The notes beneath the pieces are model-generated. The model saw only the letters and a program-made list of their open reading frames with translations, searched no databases and was not told the origin of the DNA. The translations under genes and the position numbers were made by a program. Shown in pieces: positions 12,101 through 61,947 of a stretch of 64,000 nucleotides of DNA. Each line of letters starts with the position of its first letter. Position 1 is the stretch's first letter. The stretch lies in assembly GCA_013399305.1 (NCBI GenBank), contig VXAI01000046.1, positions 4,698,680-4,762,679 of the forward strand. The letters are read 5' to 3'. Origin of the DNA: Rostratula benghalensis. Taxonomy: Eukaryota; Chordata; Aves; Charadriiformes; Rostratulidae.

Positions 12101-12655
12101 GACGCACTGAGCTGGCATTTTCTGCAGATCATACACTAAATTCGTGTACTGCTCTCACCCGTGGATTTCAAGGACTACGGGTGCTTCCAGGAAGGTGATT
12201 AATCTCTGCTGGTTTCATCGTGTCCTCCACCCTCAAAGTAAAGCTTCGGGTTTAACATTGATTTGTTGCTTCAGAATTGATAGCGAGCGTTAGAGATTTG
12301 ATATTGGGATTTTGCCACCAAATAGATGGGGCAGAGGGAACCAAAGCGAGGAGAGAAAGGCTCTGTTCTGAATGTATAATCTCATTTGGCCTGTTACAAA
12401 TAATGGTGGTGTGGCAGGGCTTTGACAAAGCCATTCCAAAAGCGTTATTTATAAGTGCTCGTATCTATTAACTGTGCGCACACTGTTCCATTTATTTTAA
12501 AGGCTCTTCACCTTATTGAAGAAATGGATTTGAATGATGATAAAAAGCTTTCTGAAGCAGAAATTCTTAAGAACCAGGATTTGTTTCTTAACAGCGAAGC
12601 GACGGATTATGGTAGGCAGCTTCATGATGAACGTTTCTACCATGAAGAACTTTAG
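35..12655 (+). CDS. RCN2: RCN2 (reticulocalbin-2), full coding region in 7 exons
   Basis: Exons 35-142, 223-328, 3133-3329, 5842-5955, 7164-7260, 9578-9720 and 12503-12655 join in phase to 305 codons plus stop; human RCN2 is 317 residues. Reticulocalbin-2 is a CREC-family calcium-binding protein of the ER lumen. Residues 1 to about 19 form a Leu-rich signal peptide. Six EF-hand units follow, with loops at residues 62-73, 98-109, 150-161, 187-198, 228-239 and 264-275. Loops 1, 2, 4 and 5 have the canonical D-x-D-x-D-G...E pattern; loop 3 lacks the central Gly and loop 6 has Lys in its place. The protein ends in HEEL, an HDEL-like retention signal. Segments such as [36 protein letters not shown] and [12 protein letters not shown] separate it from RCN1, RCN3 and calumenin. 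The ATG at 35 has G at -3 and precedes a good signal peptide. All splice sites are GT-AG. Confidence 0.96.
143..222 (+). other. RCN2: RCN2 intron 1 (80 bp)
   Basis: A very short, GC-rich intron between GTGGGT and a CTCTTGCCGCAG acceptor. It is close to the lower size limit for vertebrate introns. The exons on both sides join in phase 0 and read through the family's acidic N-terminal segment, which supports the call. Confidence 0.88.
223..328 (+). CDS. RCN2: RCN2 coding exon 2
   Basis: Residues 37-71 plus one base of codon 72. It encodes the acidic stretch [15 protein letters not shown] and most of EF loop 1 (D62, D64, D66, G67). The donor is AAGG|GTAACG at 329, phase 1. EF loop 1 is completed by exon 3 (D72, E73). 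Confidence 0.93.
329..3132 (+). other. RCN2: RCN2 intron 2
   Basis: AT-rich intron of 2.8 kb. It ends in a long T-rich tract (about 3086-3117) before the TTTTCACAG acceptor. I see no recognisable repeat family, RNA gene or conserved coding segment. The open frames inside are short and unrelated to any protein I know. Confidence 0.85.
3133..3329 (+). CDS. RCN2: RCN2 coding exon 3
   Basis: Completes D72 and encodes residues 73-137. It holds the end of EF loop 1, the helix [15 protein letters not shown], canonical EF loop 2 (D98-x-D100-x-D102-G103...E109) and the acidic linker [16 protein letters not shown]. The acceptor is TTTTCACAG and the donor CAG|GTAAAA, phase 0. Confidence 0.96.
3330..5841 (+). 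other. RCN2: RCN2 intron 3
   Basis: 2.5 kb AT-rich intron. It contains an 11-base C run at 5099-5109. A 172-codon open frame at 3677-4195 matches nothing I recognise and has the composition of surrounding intron. No transposon is evident. Confidence 0.85.
5842..5955 (+). CDS. RCN2: RCN2 coding exon 4
   Basis: 38 codons, residues 138-175, from [13 protein letters not shown] to [14 protein letters not shown]. It carries the degenerate third EF-hand, loop N150 to E161, where the central Gly is replaced by Pro and the first acidic ligand by Asn. The human protein is also degenerate here. The acceptor is TATTTTCTAAG and the donor ACG|GTAAGA. Confidence 0.95.
5956..7163 (+). other. RCN2: RCN2 intron 4
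   Basis: 1.2 kb intron. It holds a perfect-length 21-bp tandem duplication at 6896-6937 and otherwise no recognisable element. The acceptor GTATATAAAAG at 7163 has a weak pyrimidine tract. Confidence 0.85.
6896..6937. repeat. 21-bp tandem duplication
   Basis: Two adjacent 21-base units of the form GCCTTTCAGATAACCAAATC(T), differing at one base (AACC versus AGCC). Found in RCN2 intron 4. Confidence 0.85.
7164..7260 (+). CDS. RCN2: RCN2 coding exon 5
   Basis: Residues 176-207 plus the first base of codon 208. It encodes [20 protein letters not shown] and [11 protein letters not shown], with canonical EF loop 4 (D187, D189, D191, G192, E198). The donor is CCCAA|GTAAGG at 7261, phase 1. Confidence 0.96.
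7261..9577 (+). other. RCN2: RCN2 intron 5
   Basis: 2.3 kb intron with one + strand CR1 3' fragment at 8007-8218. The remainder is unique-looking AT-rich sequence, with no other feature seen. Confidence 0.85.
8007..8218 (+). mobile_element. CR1 LINE, 5'-truncated 3' end
   Basis: Starts near AGTTCCATCTAAACATGAGG and carries the CR1 3' UTR signature: GGCTGCCCAGGGAGGTGGTG, then GGACTAGATGATCTCCAGAG, ending in two ATTCTGTG-type repeats. Severe 5' truncation is usual for CR1. It lies in sense orientation in RCN2 intron 5. Confidence 0.95.
9578..9720 (+). CDS. RCN2: RCN2 coding exon 6
   Basis: Completes T208 and encodes residues 209-255. It contains the most conserved part of the protein, [20 protein letters not shown], with canonical EF loop 5 (D228, D230, D232, G233, E239), and ends NNQGIAQEE. 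The acceptor is TTACCAG and the donor GAG|GTATGT. Confidence 0.97.
9721..12502 (+). other. RCN2: RCN2 intron 6
   Basis: 2.8 kb intron. A three-unit 11-bp minisatellite lies directly behind the donor (9728-9760). The rest is AT-rich with several T runs (10867-10882, 11710-11722). No transposon or RNA gene is recognised. Confidence 0.85.
9728..9760. repeat. 11-bp x 3 tandem repeat next to the exon 6 donor
   Basis: Three tandem copies of TTTGACTGCTC, the last one diverged at its end, starting eight bases inside RCN2 intron 6. Confidence 0.85.
12503..12655 (+). CDS. RCN2: RCN2 coding exon 7 with stop
   Basis: Residues 256-305 and TAG. It encodes [20 protein letters not shown], with the sixth EF loop D264-E275 (Lys replaces the central Gly), then [17 protein letters not shown] and the tail FYHEEL. 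The acceptor is TTTATTTTAAAG. Confidence 0.96.
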   Translation, partial: ALHLIEEMDLNDDKKLSEAEILKNQDLFLNSEATDYGRQLHDERFYHEEL

Positions 12656-13310
12656 ATTATTTATTTTGTAATCTGTTTTTCTTCCCTGTCTTTCATTTGG
12701 AGCTTTTGTTAAAAGCACCCATCAGCTGTTTTGCAAGTTTTATGCTGTAATTACAGTACACTAATGTTTGTGTAAATAATTTGCATTCAAAATTTAATTG
12801 CCCACCTGCAGACTTCCTTGGGCCTCTTCTAGCTGTCAAAATTAATCTTAAATACTTATTTCTAAAATTGTATAGTGTTGGGAAGTGAATTACTTCAGGG
12901 GTAGTGTGGTATTGTGAAGAGTTGTTCTACTGTACTTGAAGAAAAGGGAGAATCTAAATGATTCTGAAGGAATGCAAATCGTAGAAACTGAGAGACTACT
13001 ATTTTTTCTTACCAGTTTAGTTAGGGTGGGGAACGGGACGATGAGGGGATGTTTAGGGTCAGTATTAACTGTGTTTTATTTAATATGTTTGGAGAAACAC
13101 GTAGATTGATGCCTCAATTGTTTAAGAGGTTTCTACTTAATTTTAAATGGTTTCTATACTGTGTTTTACTGTACCATAAAACTTGCTATTTTTACATTTA
13201 TGGACAATAATTGTTTTTAATGTACAGTTCTACAGCATTAGCAATACAATGGTATTTTACAGTGCTAAGACCCTCTTCATTTGTGGGATTAAAACTTAAA
13301 ATATTCTGTC
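12656..13310 (+). other. RCN2: RCN2 3' UTR (end approximate)
   Basis: AT-rich, stop-dense sequence after the RCN2 stop. The 3' end is inferred from an ATTAAA hexamer at 13288-13293 followed by T/G-rich sequence. An earlier weak variant CATAAA lies at 13175-13180. The true cleavage site cannot be set from sequence alone. Confidence 0.45.
13288..13293 (+). terminator. RCN2: candidate poly(A) signal ATTAAA for RCN2
   Basis: ATTAAA is the commonest variant of AATAAA. A T/G-rich run, CTGTCTTTGGTTC, follows within about 15-30 bases as a plausible downstream element. No canonical AATAAA was found between the stop and this point. Confidence 0.4.
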
Positions 13311-15781
13311 TTTGGTTCATTTATTACTCACTGTGTGTCACCCATAGCAACTCCTTGAAACATGAACAATGTACACAAGGATTGTACTGGTTGGAAGTGG
13401 GGGGGCTACAGGGGTGGCTCCTCAAAGCTTATTTGAAATAGTCTGATTCAATTTAGGAAAGTACATACATCCACTTTTTATCTCCTAGACATACAGAAAT
13501 TAGCAGAGTCTTCTAAACAAAGAGGCAGCCTTGCAGAACAGATCGTGTGCACACTGGTTGGGTTGAACTCCAAGATAACTAACTCCTGCAGTGCTCTTGC
13601 AATTTTCTCCTTTGACCAACGTTTCCCTTCCTCCCAATTCTCTTCTATTGAGTAGAAGCAACTAATCCTGCCATGGTTTTGTACCAATACACCACCTCTT
13701 CGTTATTCTCAGAACAAACAGGAGATTGCTTTTGACCTAAGTGTTGAAGTCTCACCGTCAGAAGGCTGGCAATATTAGAAGGAAGAAGGGGTACTGACAC
13801 CAGGATTACCAGAGCCTGTGGAAGTCACACCAGTGTAGCCTGGTCTTTATGGCTCCTGTTGTCCCTGTTACTTGCAGAAAATCCAGAGTTTCTGTGCTTG
13901 GTGAAGGCTGAGAGCAGGGTCTGGCATCTCCCTCCCCTCTGCCAGGTTTTACAGATGGTTTTTGGCAACATCCAAACTTTAGCTGTAACCCCCGTGCTCA
14001 AACCTGAAGGCATTTCAGAACCAAGGACTGGCTTGCACTGTCCTGTCACATCAAACTGATGTTTTGTGCTGAAAAAGCTTGGCACCACAGTATCCCACAG
14101 ATCAGACAGACCTCTTGATGGCACACTAATGAGCCCTCTTCTTCTTTCCACATCCCTGTCTACTCCAGCAGCAGCACACAGCACAGAGGCTGCTGTGAAA
14201 GCTGAGACCACAGGCTGAAAAACCAGGGCACCGTTTGCACCCGCTGTCCCCAGGACATAGTACTTCAGTGGTCTCTGTGTGTTCCTGTCTGTCCCTCGGT
14301 TAGCACAACTTCCACTCCTTTCTCATTTCCTCTCCAATCACAAATCTCACCAAACAAAGTTATTGTAGGACACAGGAGCAGATTCAGCTACATTTCATCC
14401 TAGAATCCCTTTTGAAGAATCTGGCTTTATTCTGTTGAACGGCACAACTTCTACCAGCGGAAGTTTTATGAGCTCAGCTCAGGTTATAGGCAGCTGGAAC
14501 AGCTCAAAACCACCAGTCCAAAAAAAAAACAACAACCCAAAACAACCCCAAAAGATCAAACTCGGCATTGCAACCTTAGCTTTGACTTCCAGGAAGAATA
14601 AAAAGAGACACAGCGAAGGTCAAGTGTCTTATTTTCTTTGTCAATACTCTGTGGTTTGAGGGGAAGAGGGATCCCGCTTCAGCACGTTCTCTTGAGTCCC
14701 TGGCCTCTTACATCCAGTCTCACTTCGGAAGCAGCACATGGGGAATGTTCCCAATTCAAATATTAAAGCTGGTCAAAGCACTTTGTCTCCACCCAGTAAC
14801 CAGCCAGGGTTCTGAGAGAGGGACTGAGCAAGGTATCCTCACTCTTGGACTCAAAATTAGTTATTCCTAATTCAAAGGCAGTCCCCAGTTCTGCAGGAAT
14901 ACTCATTAGGACAATTCTTTGGATAATATCTAAGCAAGAGAGACGTTCAGAGGAACAAATACTAGCTAAACCCAATGAAAAGAACAAAATTCCTCTGCTT
15001 GTTCCAAAATCCTTCCATTTATAAAATCAAGGATCTAGCAAAATCTGATTTCTAAACAAACATTGCATGTAGAAAATGTAAAAATGTCAGGTGAGCAGAG
15101 GAAAAAGGGAGAACAATACCACAGCGAGTAGGTGACGTATCAGTATTACAGGGGTTGGATTTGAAAAGTTTTCCAGGACACGAAGCAGCTCATCCTTTTA
15201 CTGTCTACAAACCCATGTCCTACCAAGAGCCCAGCTCCCTGCAGGGAAGCAGGTGGGTGACAGACCAAGCGCAATGACGTTGCTGGAATAAACATGCCAG
15301 ACTTCTCCGAGGTGCAGGATGACGTGGCAAGAGCTAAGAGTCCCCAGTCCCAGCAAGGGAGGTTCTGCCTGGCTGGAGATGTCACAGCAGTGGTGGGTAA
15401 GCAGTAAAACAGGCCCAGAGAGGCAGTGGAAGAATTTCCACCCTGGAGACAAGTGGGAGCTCAAAAAGGTGCTGGGGGATGTGATCTCAATGAAGATGGC
15501 TCCACTTGGAACAAGAGGTGGAAGCGGAGACCTGCCTTGCATTGACCAGGAGGCACAAATAATCCTCTTCAGACTGGGCCCTATCTGAACCATTTGGCAA
15601 GCTGACTTTGTTTTCTTGTATATTATCAGTTGTTCTGAATATCCAGCACTTCCAGCTATCACCTATCCTTTCCTCCTCTGTCTTAAAAACCCTCAGAGCT
15701 TGCTGAAGTAACAAGAAAAACCCCTCAGAAGGCGAACACTGATCTCAGTGTTCGTTTTAAGGCAGAAGTTATTCTTGTTAT

Positions 15782-15834
15782 AACACACACACATATATAT
15801 ATATATATATAAATATANTATAAATATATATATA
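15782..15834. repeat. AC/AT microsatellite with an assembly N
   Basis: An (AC)n stretch runs into (AT)n, interrupted by AAATATA units. The undetermined base N is at 15818, probably a sequencing or consensus problem within the AT repeat. Confidence 0.95.
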
Positions 15835-17190
15835 CCCTCTTTATATGGAGGGCAGTGCCCCTTGTGAAGTGCTTTGTGCCCTTCTCACAGGAAGAAAAGT
15901 CACGTTGAAGGGTAATCTCACAAGAATTTGGTCCTTAAAGCAGAATTCCCGCTCCTTTTGCTGGCTGTGGTGTCAGGAGTACGTGCAAAATACCCCAGTA
16001 CATGTTTTCTCAAACAGGCAGAGGATTACAGGGCTCATTGAGACTAACAGCTGGTTTGTCTGAACTGGGTAAATTGTGTTATGGCTAGAAATGAACACCC
16101 TTTAATGTTTCAGACTGTTTACAGTAATCAACATGCAAATAATGTATGTAGGAAAGTTGTGCTTGTTAAAGATTTTTGAAAAGTTCTTGCAGATGGTCAC
16201 TGTTGACTTGCTACAGTTTTGCATTTCCACTCAGAAGAAAAATTATCAAGCAATTGGTAATGTTTTTAAGTGAGCAAATATGCACAATATTTGCTAAAAC
16301 ACAGCAAAGGAATCTAAACTTGCCTCCCATGGTGCTGAGCAATCCGCTCTATTACTAAAGAAGGGATGTTTGCTGCAGTGACAGACCTGCTGGAGATGGT
16401 ACATTTTGGACAAATGTCTGACAGTTTAAGATCAACTAAAATGCCCTGATTTCTCCCAAAACGTAGCAGCATCTTTGTGAATACTGGACTGAACAGCTGT
16501 TGCCTGTGCACAGACCCCCTGCAGTCCCCATCAGAGTAAAATCAGTTTTCTGCAAAGCATCTCCTAAACTTCTGCCTAATGGCTCGGTGAACTTGAAGCC
16601 GCTTTCTTTCCGGAACAGCAGTATTCAAGGAGTCCTTTCTGAGAAGTGGAAACCCCTTCAGCACTGCAGGCAGGTCCTACTTGGCTAATGAATATGCAAA
16701 CACTTGCAAATGAACAATTATTTCCTTTGAATTAATAGGATGGAGAAAGCACGTGTGTTGGGAAAACAGGCAAAAGGCATCAGAGAAATAAAAAGCATCT
16801 TACTGCAAGTAGCTGAAGTTGTGGCATGAAGGGGAGAGAGGAACCCAGATCTTCCCACTTTCTCTTTCACAAAGTGGTGATAGGTCTCTCCCAAGAACTA
16901 CCAGATTAAGCCTCCTGTGACATTGCACTTTCACACAGTTTCTCTTCTCCTTTTTCTTCTCTTTGTAACCCTTTCAGGGGTACTGATGGCAGCTAACCAC
17001 GTTTAAAGATGTACCAAGTACAAAAAGATCCCACATTTCCGTCATACGAACAATGCTTAGGATATACAGGAGTATCATGGTGTTAATTTGGTAGGAAATG
17101 TGCTTCATAATCATGGCAAAGGCTATGATTATATTTCTCATCAGGGACTGGGTCCACTTTTCATTGAAACCCATTGGGAATCGCTATGAA

Positions 17191-17643
17191 ATCACAGAAT
17201 CACAGAATTGTCTAAGTTGGAAAGGACTTTTCAGATCATCCAGTCCAACCATCAACCTACCTCTGACAAGAACCATCACTAACCCCTGTCCCTGTTGTTG
17301 ATGTACTCATGAACCCGACTTTTCAATCCCTCCAGGGATGGTGGCTCAACCCCTTTCCTGGGCAGCCCATTCCAAGGCTTAAGAACCCTTTCCGTGTAAA
17401 CATTTTTCCTCATATCCAATCTGAGCCTCCCCTGGCACAACTCGAGGACATTTCCTCTTGTCCCATCGCTTGTGACCTGGGAGAAGAGACCGACCCCCAC
17501 CTCTCTACATCCTCCTTTCAGGGAGCTGAAGAGAGGGAGAAGGTCTCCCCTCGGCTTCCTTTCCTCCAGGCTGAACACCCCCAGCTCCCTCAGCCTCTCC
17601 TCATCAGACTTATTCTCCAGACCCCTCACCAGCTCCAATAGAT
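17191..17643 (-). mobile_element. CR1 LINE fragment, minus strand
   Basis: Begins with ATCACAGAATCACAGAAT, the reverse complement of the CR1 3' terminal repeat, and continues through the 3' UTR (CATCCAGTCCAACCATC, CCTCCAGGGATGGTGGCTCA) into the end of ORF2 (CTTATTCTCCAGACCCCTCA). The GTCTAAGTTGGAAAGGACTT part suggests a different subfamily from the + strand copies. It is 5' truncated and has no intact ORF. Confidence 0.93.
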
Positions 17644-19870
17644 ACTGGTTCAGAGGGTCATATATGCAATTAAATCTTTCTGATAGTTTCCAACTTTACT
17701 GAAATGAAATGCCAGCAGGACTGCCTTGCGCTGTTTAAACAGGGCTTTGGGAAGGATGTTCCAATAGATCCTTCTAGAAGGAGTGAAGGGAGCGTGCCGG
17801 GTGGCGGAGCAGGGCTGATGTGATGGGCTCTGGGGCGCACTGACCCGGCCCCCAGCCGGCACTGGCTGCAGAGGAGCTCTCTCTGGCAAAGCAAGGAGGA
17901 TGCTCGGAGGATGCCATTTCTGTTTCCATGGGAACAGAGATTGGCTCCTCACAGAAGGCAAGGTGATTTGAAAATTTGTAAATTGGCACGATTGCAGATA
18001 ATTTGAAAGCCCCTAACGTTTCTCACATTGAAATTCAGATAGCCATTTGTATGGAAATAGAAACAGCAGGCACAGGGAACCTGCTAAAATGCTTGGCTAT
18101 TTCAGCTGTCGTTTTCCTCTGGAAGTGGTTTCCTTGGTGTTGGTGTCCCCAGGCTTTAGGGCTCAGTAAGACACCCGAGGCTGAACTCTTAATTTGGAGC
18201 GTGGCTGCTATTACCGCAACCATTGTGAAGCCATATCTCTTAGATGTCATTGTTCTAGAGGCTTTGAAGGACTGTAGAAATGCCTTCTATTCTTCATTTT
18301 CATTTCACAACCAGTGATTCCGAGGGACCACAATGTGCCTGGGGAGTTTTGAAAAATGTAACCAGCTAAATACCTGAATTATCGGAGTATTCCGCATCTC
18401 TTTATGTACTGCCTGAACATCTTTCACAGACCCCCTGGTGCTGTTCCTCAAAGCTTTACTGTCTACTCCGTCAGAGTACCCAGAATCAGAAATGTTAACT
18501 GTGAGGAACGTTTTGCTTGAAGCCCCGGATGAGCACAGCCCTGTCTGTGGATGCTATTTTCATATTTTAAGTCCTGTCAGGTCCAAACCTGCCGCCCAAA
18601 TCCCTAATAAAAAGCTTTGCTCAAAGCAGTGTACAGTTAACAAAACGCAATTCCATTCTGATGCATAGAAAAATGTAAGGTTTTTTTTAAATATCAGCTT
18701 TTAAAAAAAATAAATAAAACCCCCAAACTTCTCATCATTTTCCACTACAGAACAGATTCAAAAAGTACCCTCTGATGGCATACAATTTTAATTATTGCAA
18801 GAAACCCGCAGTACTCTTGGCCTGGAAACTGACTTCTCGCCCAGCACAAACAGATCACCGGGTGATTTTTAACCTCTGGGAGCGGGAGCGGGAAGGAAGC
18901 TGCAGCGGCCGTCAGGGAAGCTTGTCATCAGCACTTCTGAATTTGTGAGCGGAGCTGTATGTAGAGATTGGATAAAAAGCCGCGTTATAAAGATGAGGAA
19001 GGGGAGATGCAGGGCCCTGCAGGTTTCTAAAGGATCCAGCCCATCAATAACCAAATAAACGAAGGAGCAGCTGACCAGGTGTCACTGCCACCCCGGTCCC
19101 GCTCACTTGGCCGCTGAAAATGCTTCTGCTTGGCACAAGTGTATCTACAGAACTGTCCTGTGGGGGAAAATTTCATGAAGTTCAAGGTGATTTCAGTAGA
19201 TGGCATTGTAGTTGTGTTGCACATAGGTATAGTGTTGCATGTACTTGTGAGGAGCGTAGCGAGGTTCACTGATCTTTGCTCCCCTTCCTTCAGAGCTCCC
19301 TGCGGGGCTCAGCCTTCCCAGCCTTCACACAGCTCGGGCCGTTCTCATCAAAACAGTAACCCAGTCACGAGATACAGCATTTGGTAATAATGTTCCTGTG
19401 CAGAGGACACATTAGGAAGATTTCTTCTCCAAGTGCAGCGTTCATCAAGAGAGTTTACAAAAGACTTGCAAGACCATTGCGGTACATTTGCTTGGGAATG
19501 GGATGAAGATGAAATTCTGGAGCAAACGGGGGTCGAAGTGTCTTTGAAGTAGGACAGACAGCTATCAGCAACTGCTATTTCTGGGTAGTATTTCCAGCTC
19601 TGTTAAATGATTCAAGCAATTACAAGTAATTGCATCCTACAAACCAGTAGCTGGGAGTCGACCAGCCCAGTATAAATTCAGTAGACTCCTACTGCCAAGT
19701 ACTTAGGTATTCTTTGGTGCTTTGGCTTACGGGAGAAAAGGGAGATAATCCCATAGCAGTTTTCTGCCCCCCGCCACGGCCAGCACAACGGGGAGGTGTG
19801 CCCGAGGCTGTGCAGAGAGAGTCACCAGCTGCAGAGCTGTGTGTCATCCCCTGGCCCAGGCGAGGCGGTG

Positions 19871-19891
19871 CTGCTGCTGCTGCTGCTGCTG
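19871..19891. repeat. (CTG)7 trinucleotide repeat
   Basis: Seven uninterrupted CTG units, preceded by GGTG and followed by CAC, in a locally GC-rich intergenic segment. Confidence 0.9.
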
Positions 19892-22020
19892 CACGGGGAG
19901 TTATGGATTCTGTGCCCAACGCTGGCACAGCTGGCTGATGACACTACTCACATCTGGGCCAGCCGTAAAGCACGGCCACCTGGAGAAGACTCCCTCGTCA
20001 GCATCCCACTGACACCCCCCGCCTCTCCCAGACCCTCACCGCTAGCACTGACAGACTTGCCAGGACCTTTAGCTGTAGGTTTCCCTTCCTTCAGCTGCAA
20101 GGTGGAGATCATCCTCTCCCTCCTCCAGAGCCCGACCACCCAAGGCACAACACCCTCTGGACATAACCCAGCGACACCAAGACGCGTGAGCAGAGACGGC
20201 TCCAAATCAAGTGTCTGCCCAACAGCTCACACCAGCTAATTTCCAACAGCTCCTCAAAATACCTCAGCTAGGAACGCGGCTGGTCTGGGCTCTTCTGCAG
20301 CCAACCTTTCCCTTCCACAGTGCAAAGCTACCTGCCTGTGGCATCTAGAGAGACATCCCCTGGCTGTGCTACACCAGTGCTCTTGGGTGGGACAGACGCA
20401 GGCACAGAGCTCAGCCTGAGATTCAAACAAATAATGGGATTGTGGTTGGAGGCCAAACTACAAATAATGAGAAAGTAGCGTATCATTTTGGAGGGCCAAA
20501 ATGCACTCAATGCACTTTTAGCTGCCCATTTCAAAACAAAGCTGCAGTTTGGAAACAGTAAGAGAAAACATTTAATTTTAGAAAGACCAACGTATTTTGG
20601 TTTGGGTTTTTTTTTTCTTACAGCTCATGTGTATTGCCCTTGCCCTCAAAATACTTTTTTTTTTTTTTTCCCCAGGAATTTTCCCTTGTGGAAGAAAAGT
20701 TCACCCATTCCTCCTTAGCACCCTCTGCCAGCAAATCCTTGCATTCCTCCATCTCCCCCTCTCACGCAGTGATGATTTTTCCTGCTGCTCCCACCAAAGC
20801 AGCTTCCCACCTCTGGCCCTGCACACCCTCTCTTTCGCCTTCCTTTGCTTGCACTTCGTTTCCCCTTCCAAACTCTCTGCACATTCCCTGTCTTCTTGAG
20901 ACAACTGGGAAGGAATCTTGCCAATTCTCTAAAACACTGGCTCATGGAGCCACTACTGGTAACTGCAGCCACCAACTACTCCCTCGGAGAGAGGAACTGG
21001 AGCTCAGTGAAGTTGTGAAACATCCTCAGCACCAGATCATCTGCCCCTATGGCTGGAGCTGCAGGGCCAGGGAGAAAAAAAGCAACACCCAGGCATCAGG
21101 AGCAATGTTAATTAATTATAGCTAATTATGTCCTGATGTGTTCTTGGTGTGGAAGGACACATTTTAGAGTAGGCAACCATGGTAAGAAGCTTTTTCCTTT
21201 TTGTTTTGTTTTGTTTTTCCCTAACCTCTGAAAATGGCAGTGAGTATTTAAAAACACAAATTTAAGAATCCTTAAAACCTGCTGAGGAGGTGAGGGTGGG
21301 CAACCTCACCTGTGGGACAGGGATTCTGAAGAGGGTTTCATGGCAGTGTTTGACGTGCTGTCTTACCATCCACTGTTTGCAGCTGCACTGCGACAGATGG
21401 GTTCGCTTCTTCAACCAGGTGCCTGAAACACTTGGTGTCAGTGGTTTGCTGGGCACGCTGCTGGTTCACATGTCTGCTCGTGAAGCTTCACCTCAGGTCC
21501 TGATGCTAATAAACTCTTAGTTCTCTTACCACAAGGTTGTTGGGTTTTTTGGGGTTTTTTTGGGTGTGTGTGTGTGTTTTGTATTTTTATCAAGAGTTTG
21601 GATTTTACTTCTAAATTTCCCCTACCTTGCTTACCACTACAAACATTTCCAGGAGGGCCTGTGAATCACAAGTTTCCTTTATATAGAAATACAGGTATCT
21701 AAAAATGTAGAGGCACCTGCACGCACTTTACTCTGTTCTTAATTTAACCAGAATCTTGAAAAGCCTTTTCAGTTGCAAAATGCAACTTCCCATGAGCAAA
21801 TACACGGGCCTCTGCCAGCCCCGGGAGGTACCAGAGAAACGTGGCACATGTATTTTTTTCTCTCCTTTTTCTTTGTAAGACCACAGCGTTATATATCACA
21901 GTTTGACTCTAATTTCCTCCACAACTTATCTCTTCTGCTGGGTATTGTGCTGGTTTCCTTTGCATTTCAACTGCTCTCTCTCCTCCTGGAGCTGATCAAA
22001 TCATAGCACTGAATTTTGAA

Positions 22021-22061
22021 TTTTTCTTTTCTTTTTTCCCCCCCCTCTCTCTTTTTCTTTT
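22021..22061. repeat. 41-nt homopyrimidine tract upstream of PSTPIP1
   Basis: Forty-one consecutive C/T bases, including a run of eight or more C, about 390 bp upstream of the PSTPIP1 start codon. Such tracts can adopt triplex (H-DNA) structure; function is inferred only. Confidence 0.85.
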
Positions 22062-22131
22062 ATTTTGTTTAATTTGCCAGCAGCTCACATGCACCCGTGG
22101 CAAAGAGCAGCCTGACATCATTTGACATCTC

Positions 22132-22174
22132 TTTGCTTCCTCATTTCAATATTAACTGTTTACCAGAAGCGAAA
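22132..22174. promoter_or_regulatory. PSTPIP1: PU.1-like and IRF/ISRE-like motifs upstream of PSTPIP1 exon 1
   Basis: On the minus strand, 22132-22146 reads AAATGAGGAAGCAAA, which holds the purine-rich GAGGAAG core favoured by the myeloid ETS factor PU.1. On the plus strand, 22165-22174 reads AGAAGCGAAA, one base off the ETS-IRF composite GGAANNGAAA. They lie roughly 280-320 bp before the start codon. PSTPIP1 is known as a haematopoietic gene, so these are plausible control sites, but short motifs occur often by chance. No TATA box was seen. Confidence 0.35.
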
Positions 22175-22452
22175 CAGGTTTGGGGTTAGGCTGCTGAGTG
22201 CGTGCATGTCTCTCGGGGTGAGCAAGAGCTTTTTTCCCCCACTGTCCCTTCACAGCCACAGGTCATTACGCTGAGCTGCCTGAAACTGCCCAATGCTGTT
22301 TTTTACCAGCCTGACTTCTGAAGGGACAGGTCTGTGGATGCGCTTCGCCCTCCGCTTTGGCCGAGCGACAGCAGCAAAGCTCAGGGCTGGGGCTGCTGTT
22401 CTCTGAGAACCAGCTTGCTGAAGGATTCCACCCTCTGCCCAGCGCGAGAATA

Positions 22453-61947
<39,495 letters not shown>

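Larger units (their letters stand above)
13311..22452. other. intergenic region between RCN2 and PSTPIP1
   Basis: About 9 kb. It contains a minus CR1 (17191-17643), an AC/AT microsatellite (15782-15834), a (CTG)7 tract (19871-19891), a short GT repeat (21564-21577), T and pyrimidine-rich tracts (20606-20670, 22021-22061) and the presumed PSTPIP1 promoter at its right end. The open frames here (largest: 154 codons at 15198-15662 minus; 163 at 20634-21125 plus) match no protein I know. Confidence 0.75.

Noticed and set aside
13825..14211. 128-codon minus-strand open frame downstream of RCN2
   Set aside because: No family recognised and no promoter or splice context; treated as chance.
15198..15662. 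154-codon minus-strand open frame in intergenic DNA
   Set aside because: Overlaps open frames in other phases and matches nothing known; probably a stop-poor stretch.
17279..17638. 119-codon minus-strand open frame
   Set aside because: Sense reading of the end of a minus-strand CR1 (remnant of ORF2 and 3' UTR), not a host protein.
18606..18611. AATAAA in intergenic DNA as a gene end
   Set aside because: No coding exon precedes it, and it is too far from the RCN2 stop to be preferred over the nearer ATTAAA.
20634..21125. 163-codon plus-strand open frame beginning in a T/C-rich tract
   Set aside because: The start is a Phe run encoded by poly-T; low-complexity Ser/Pro-rich translation without domains.
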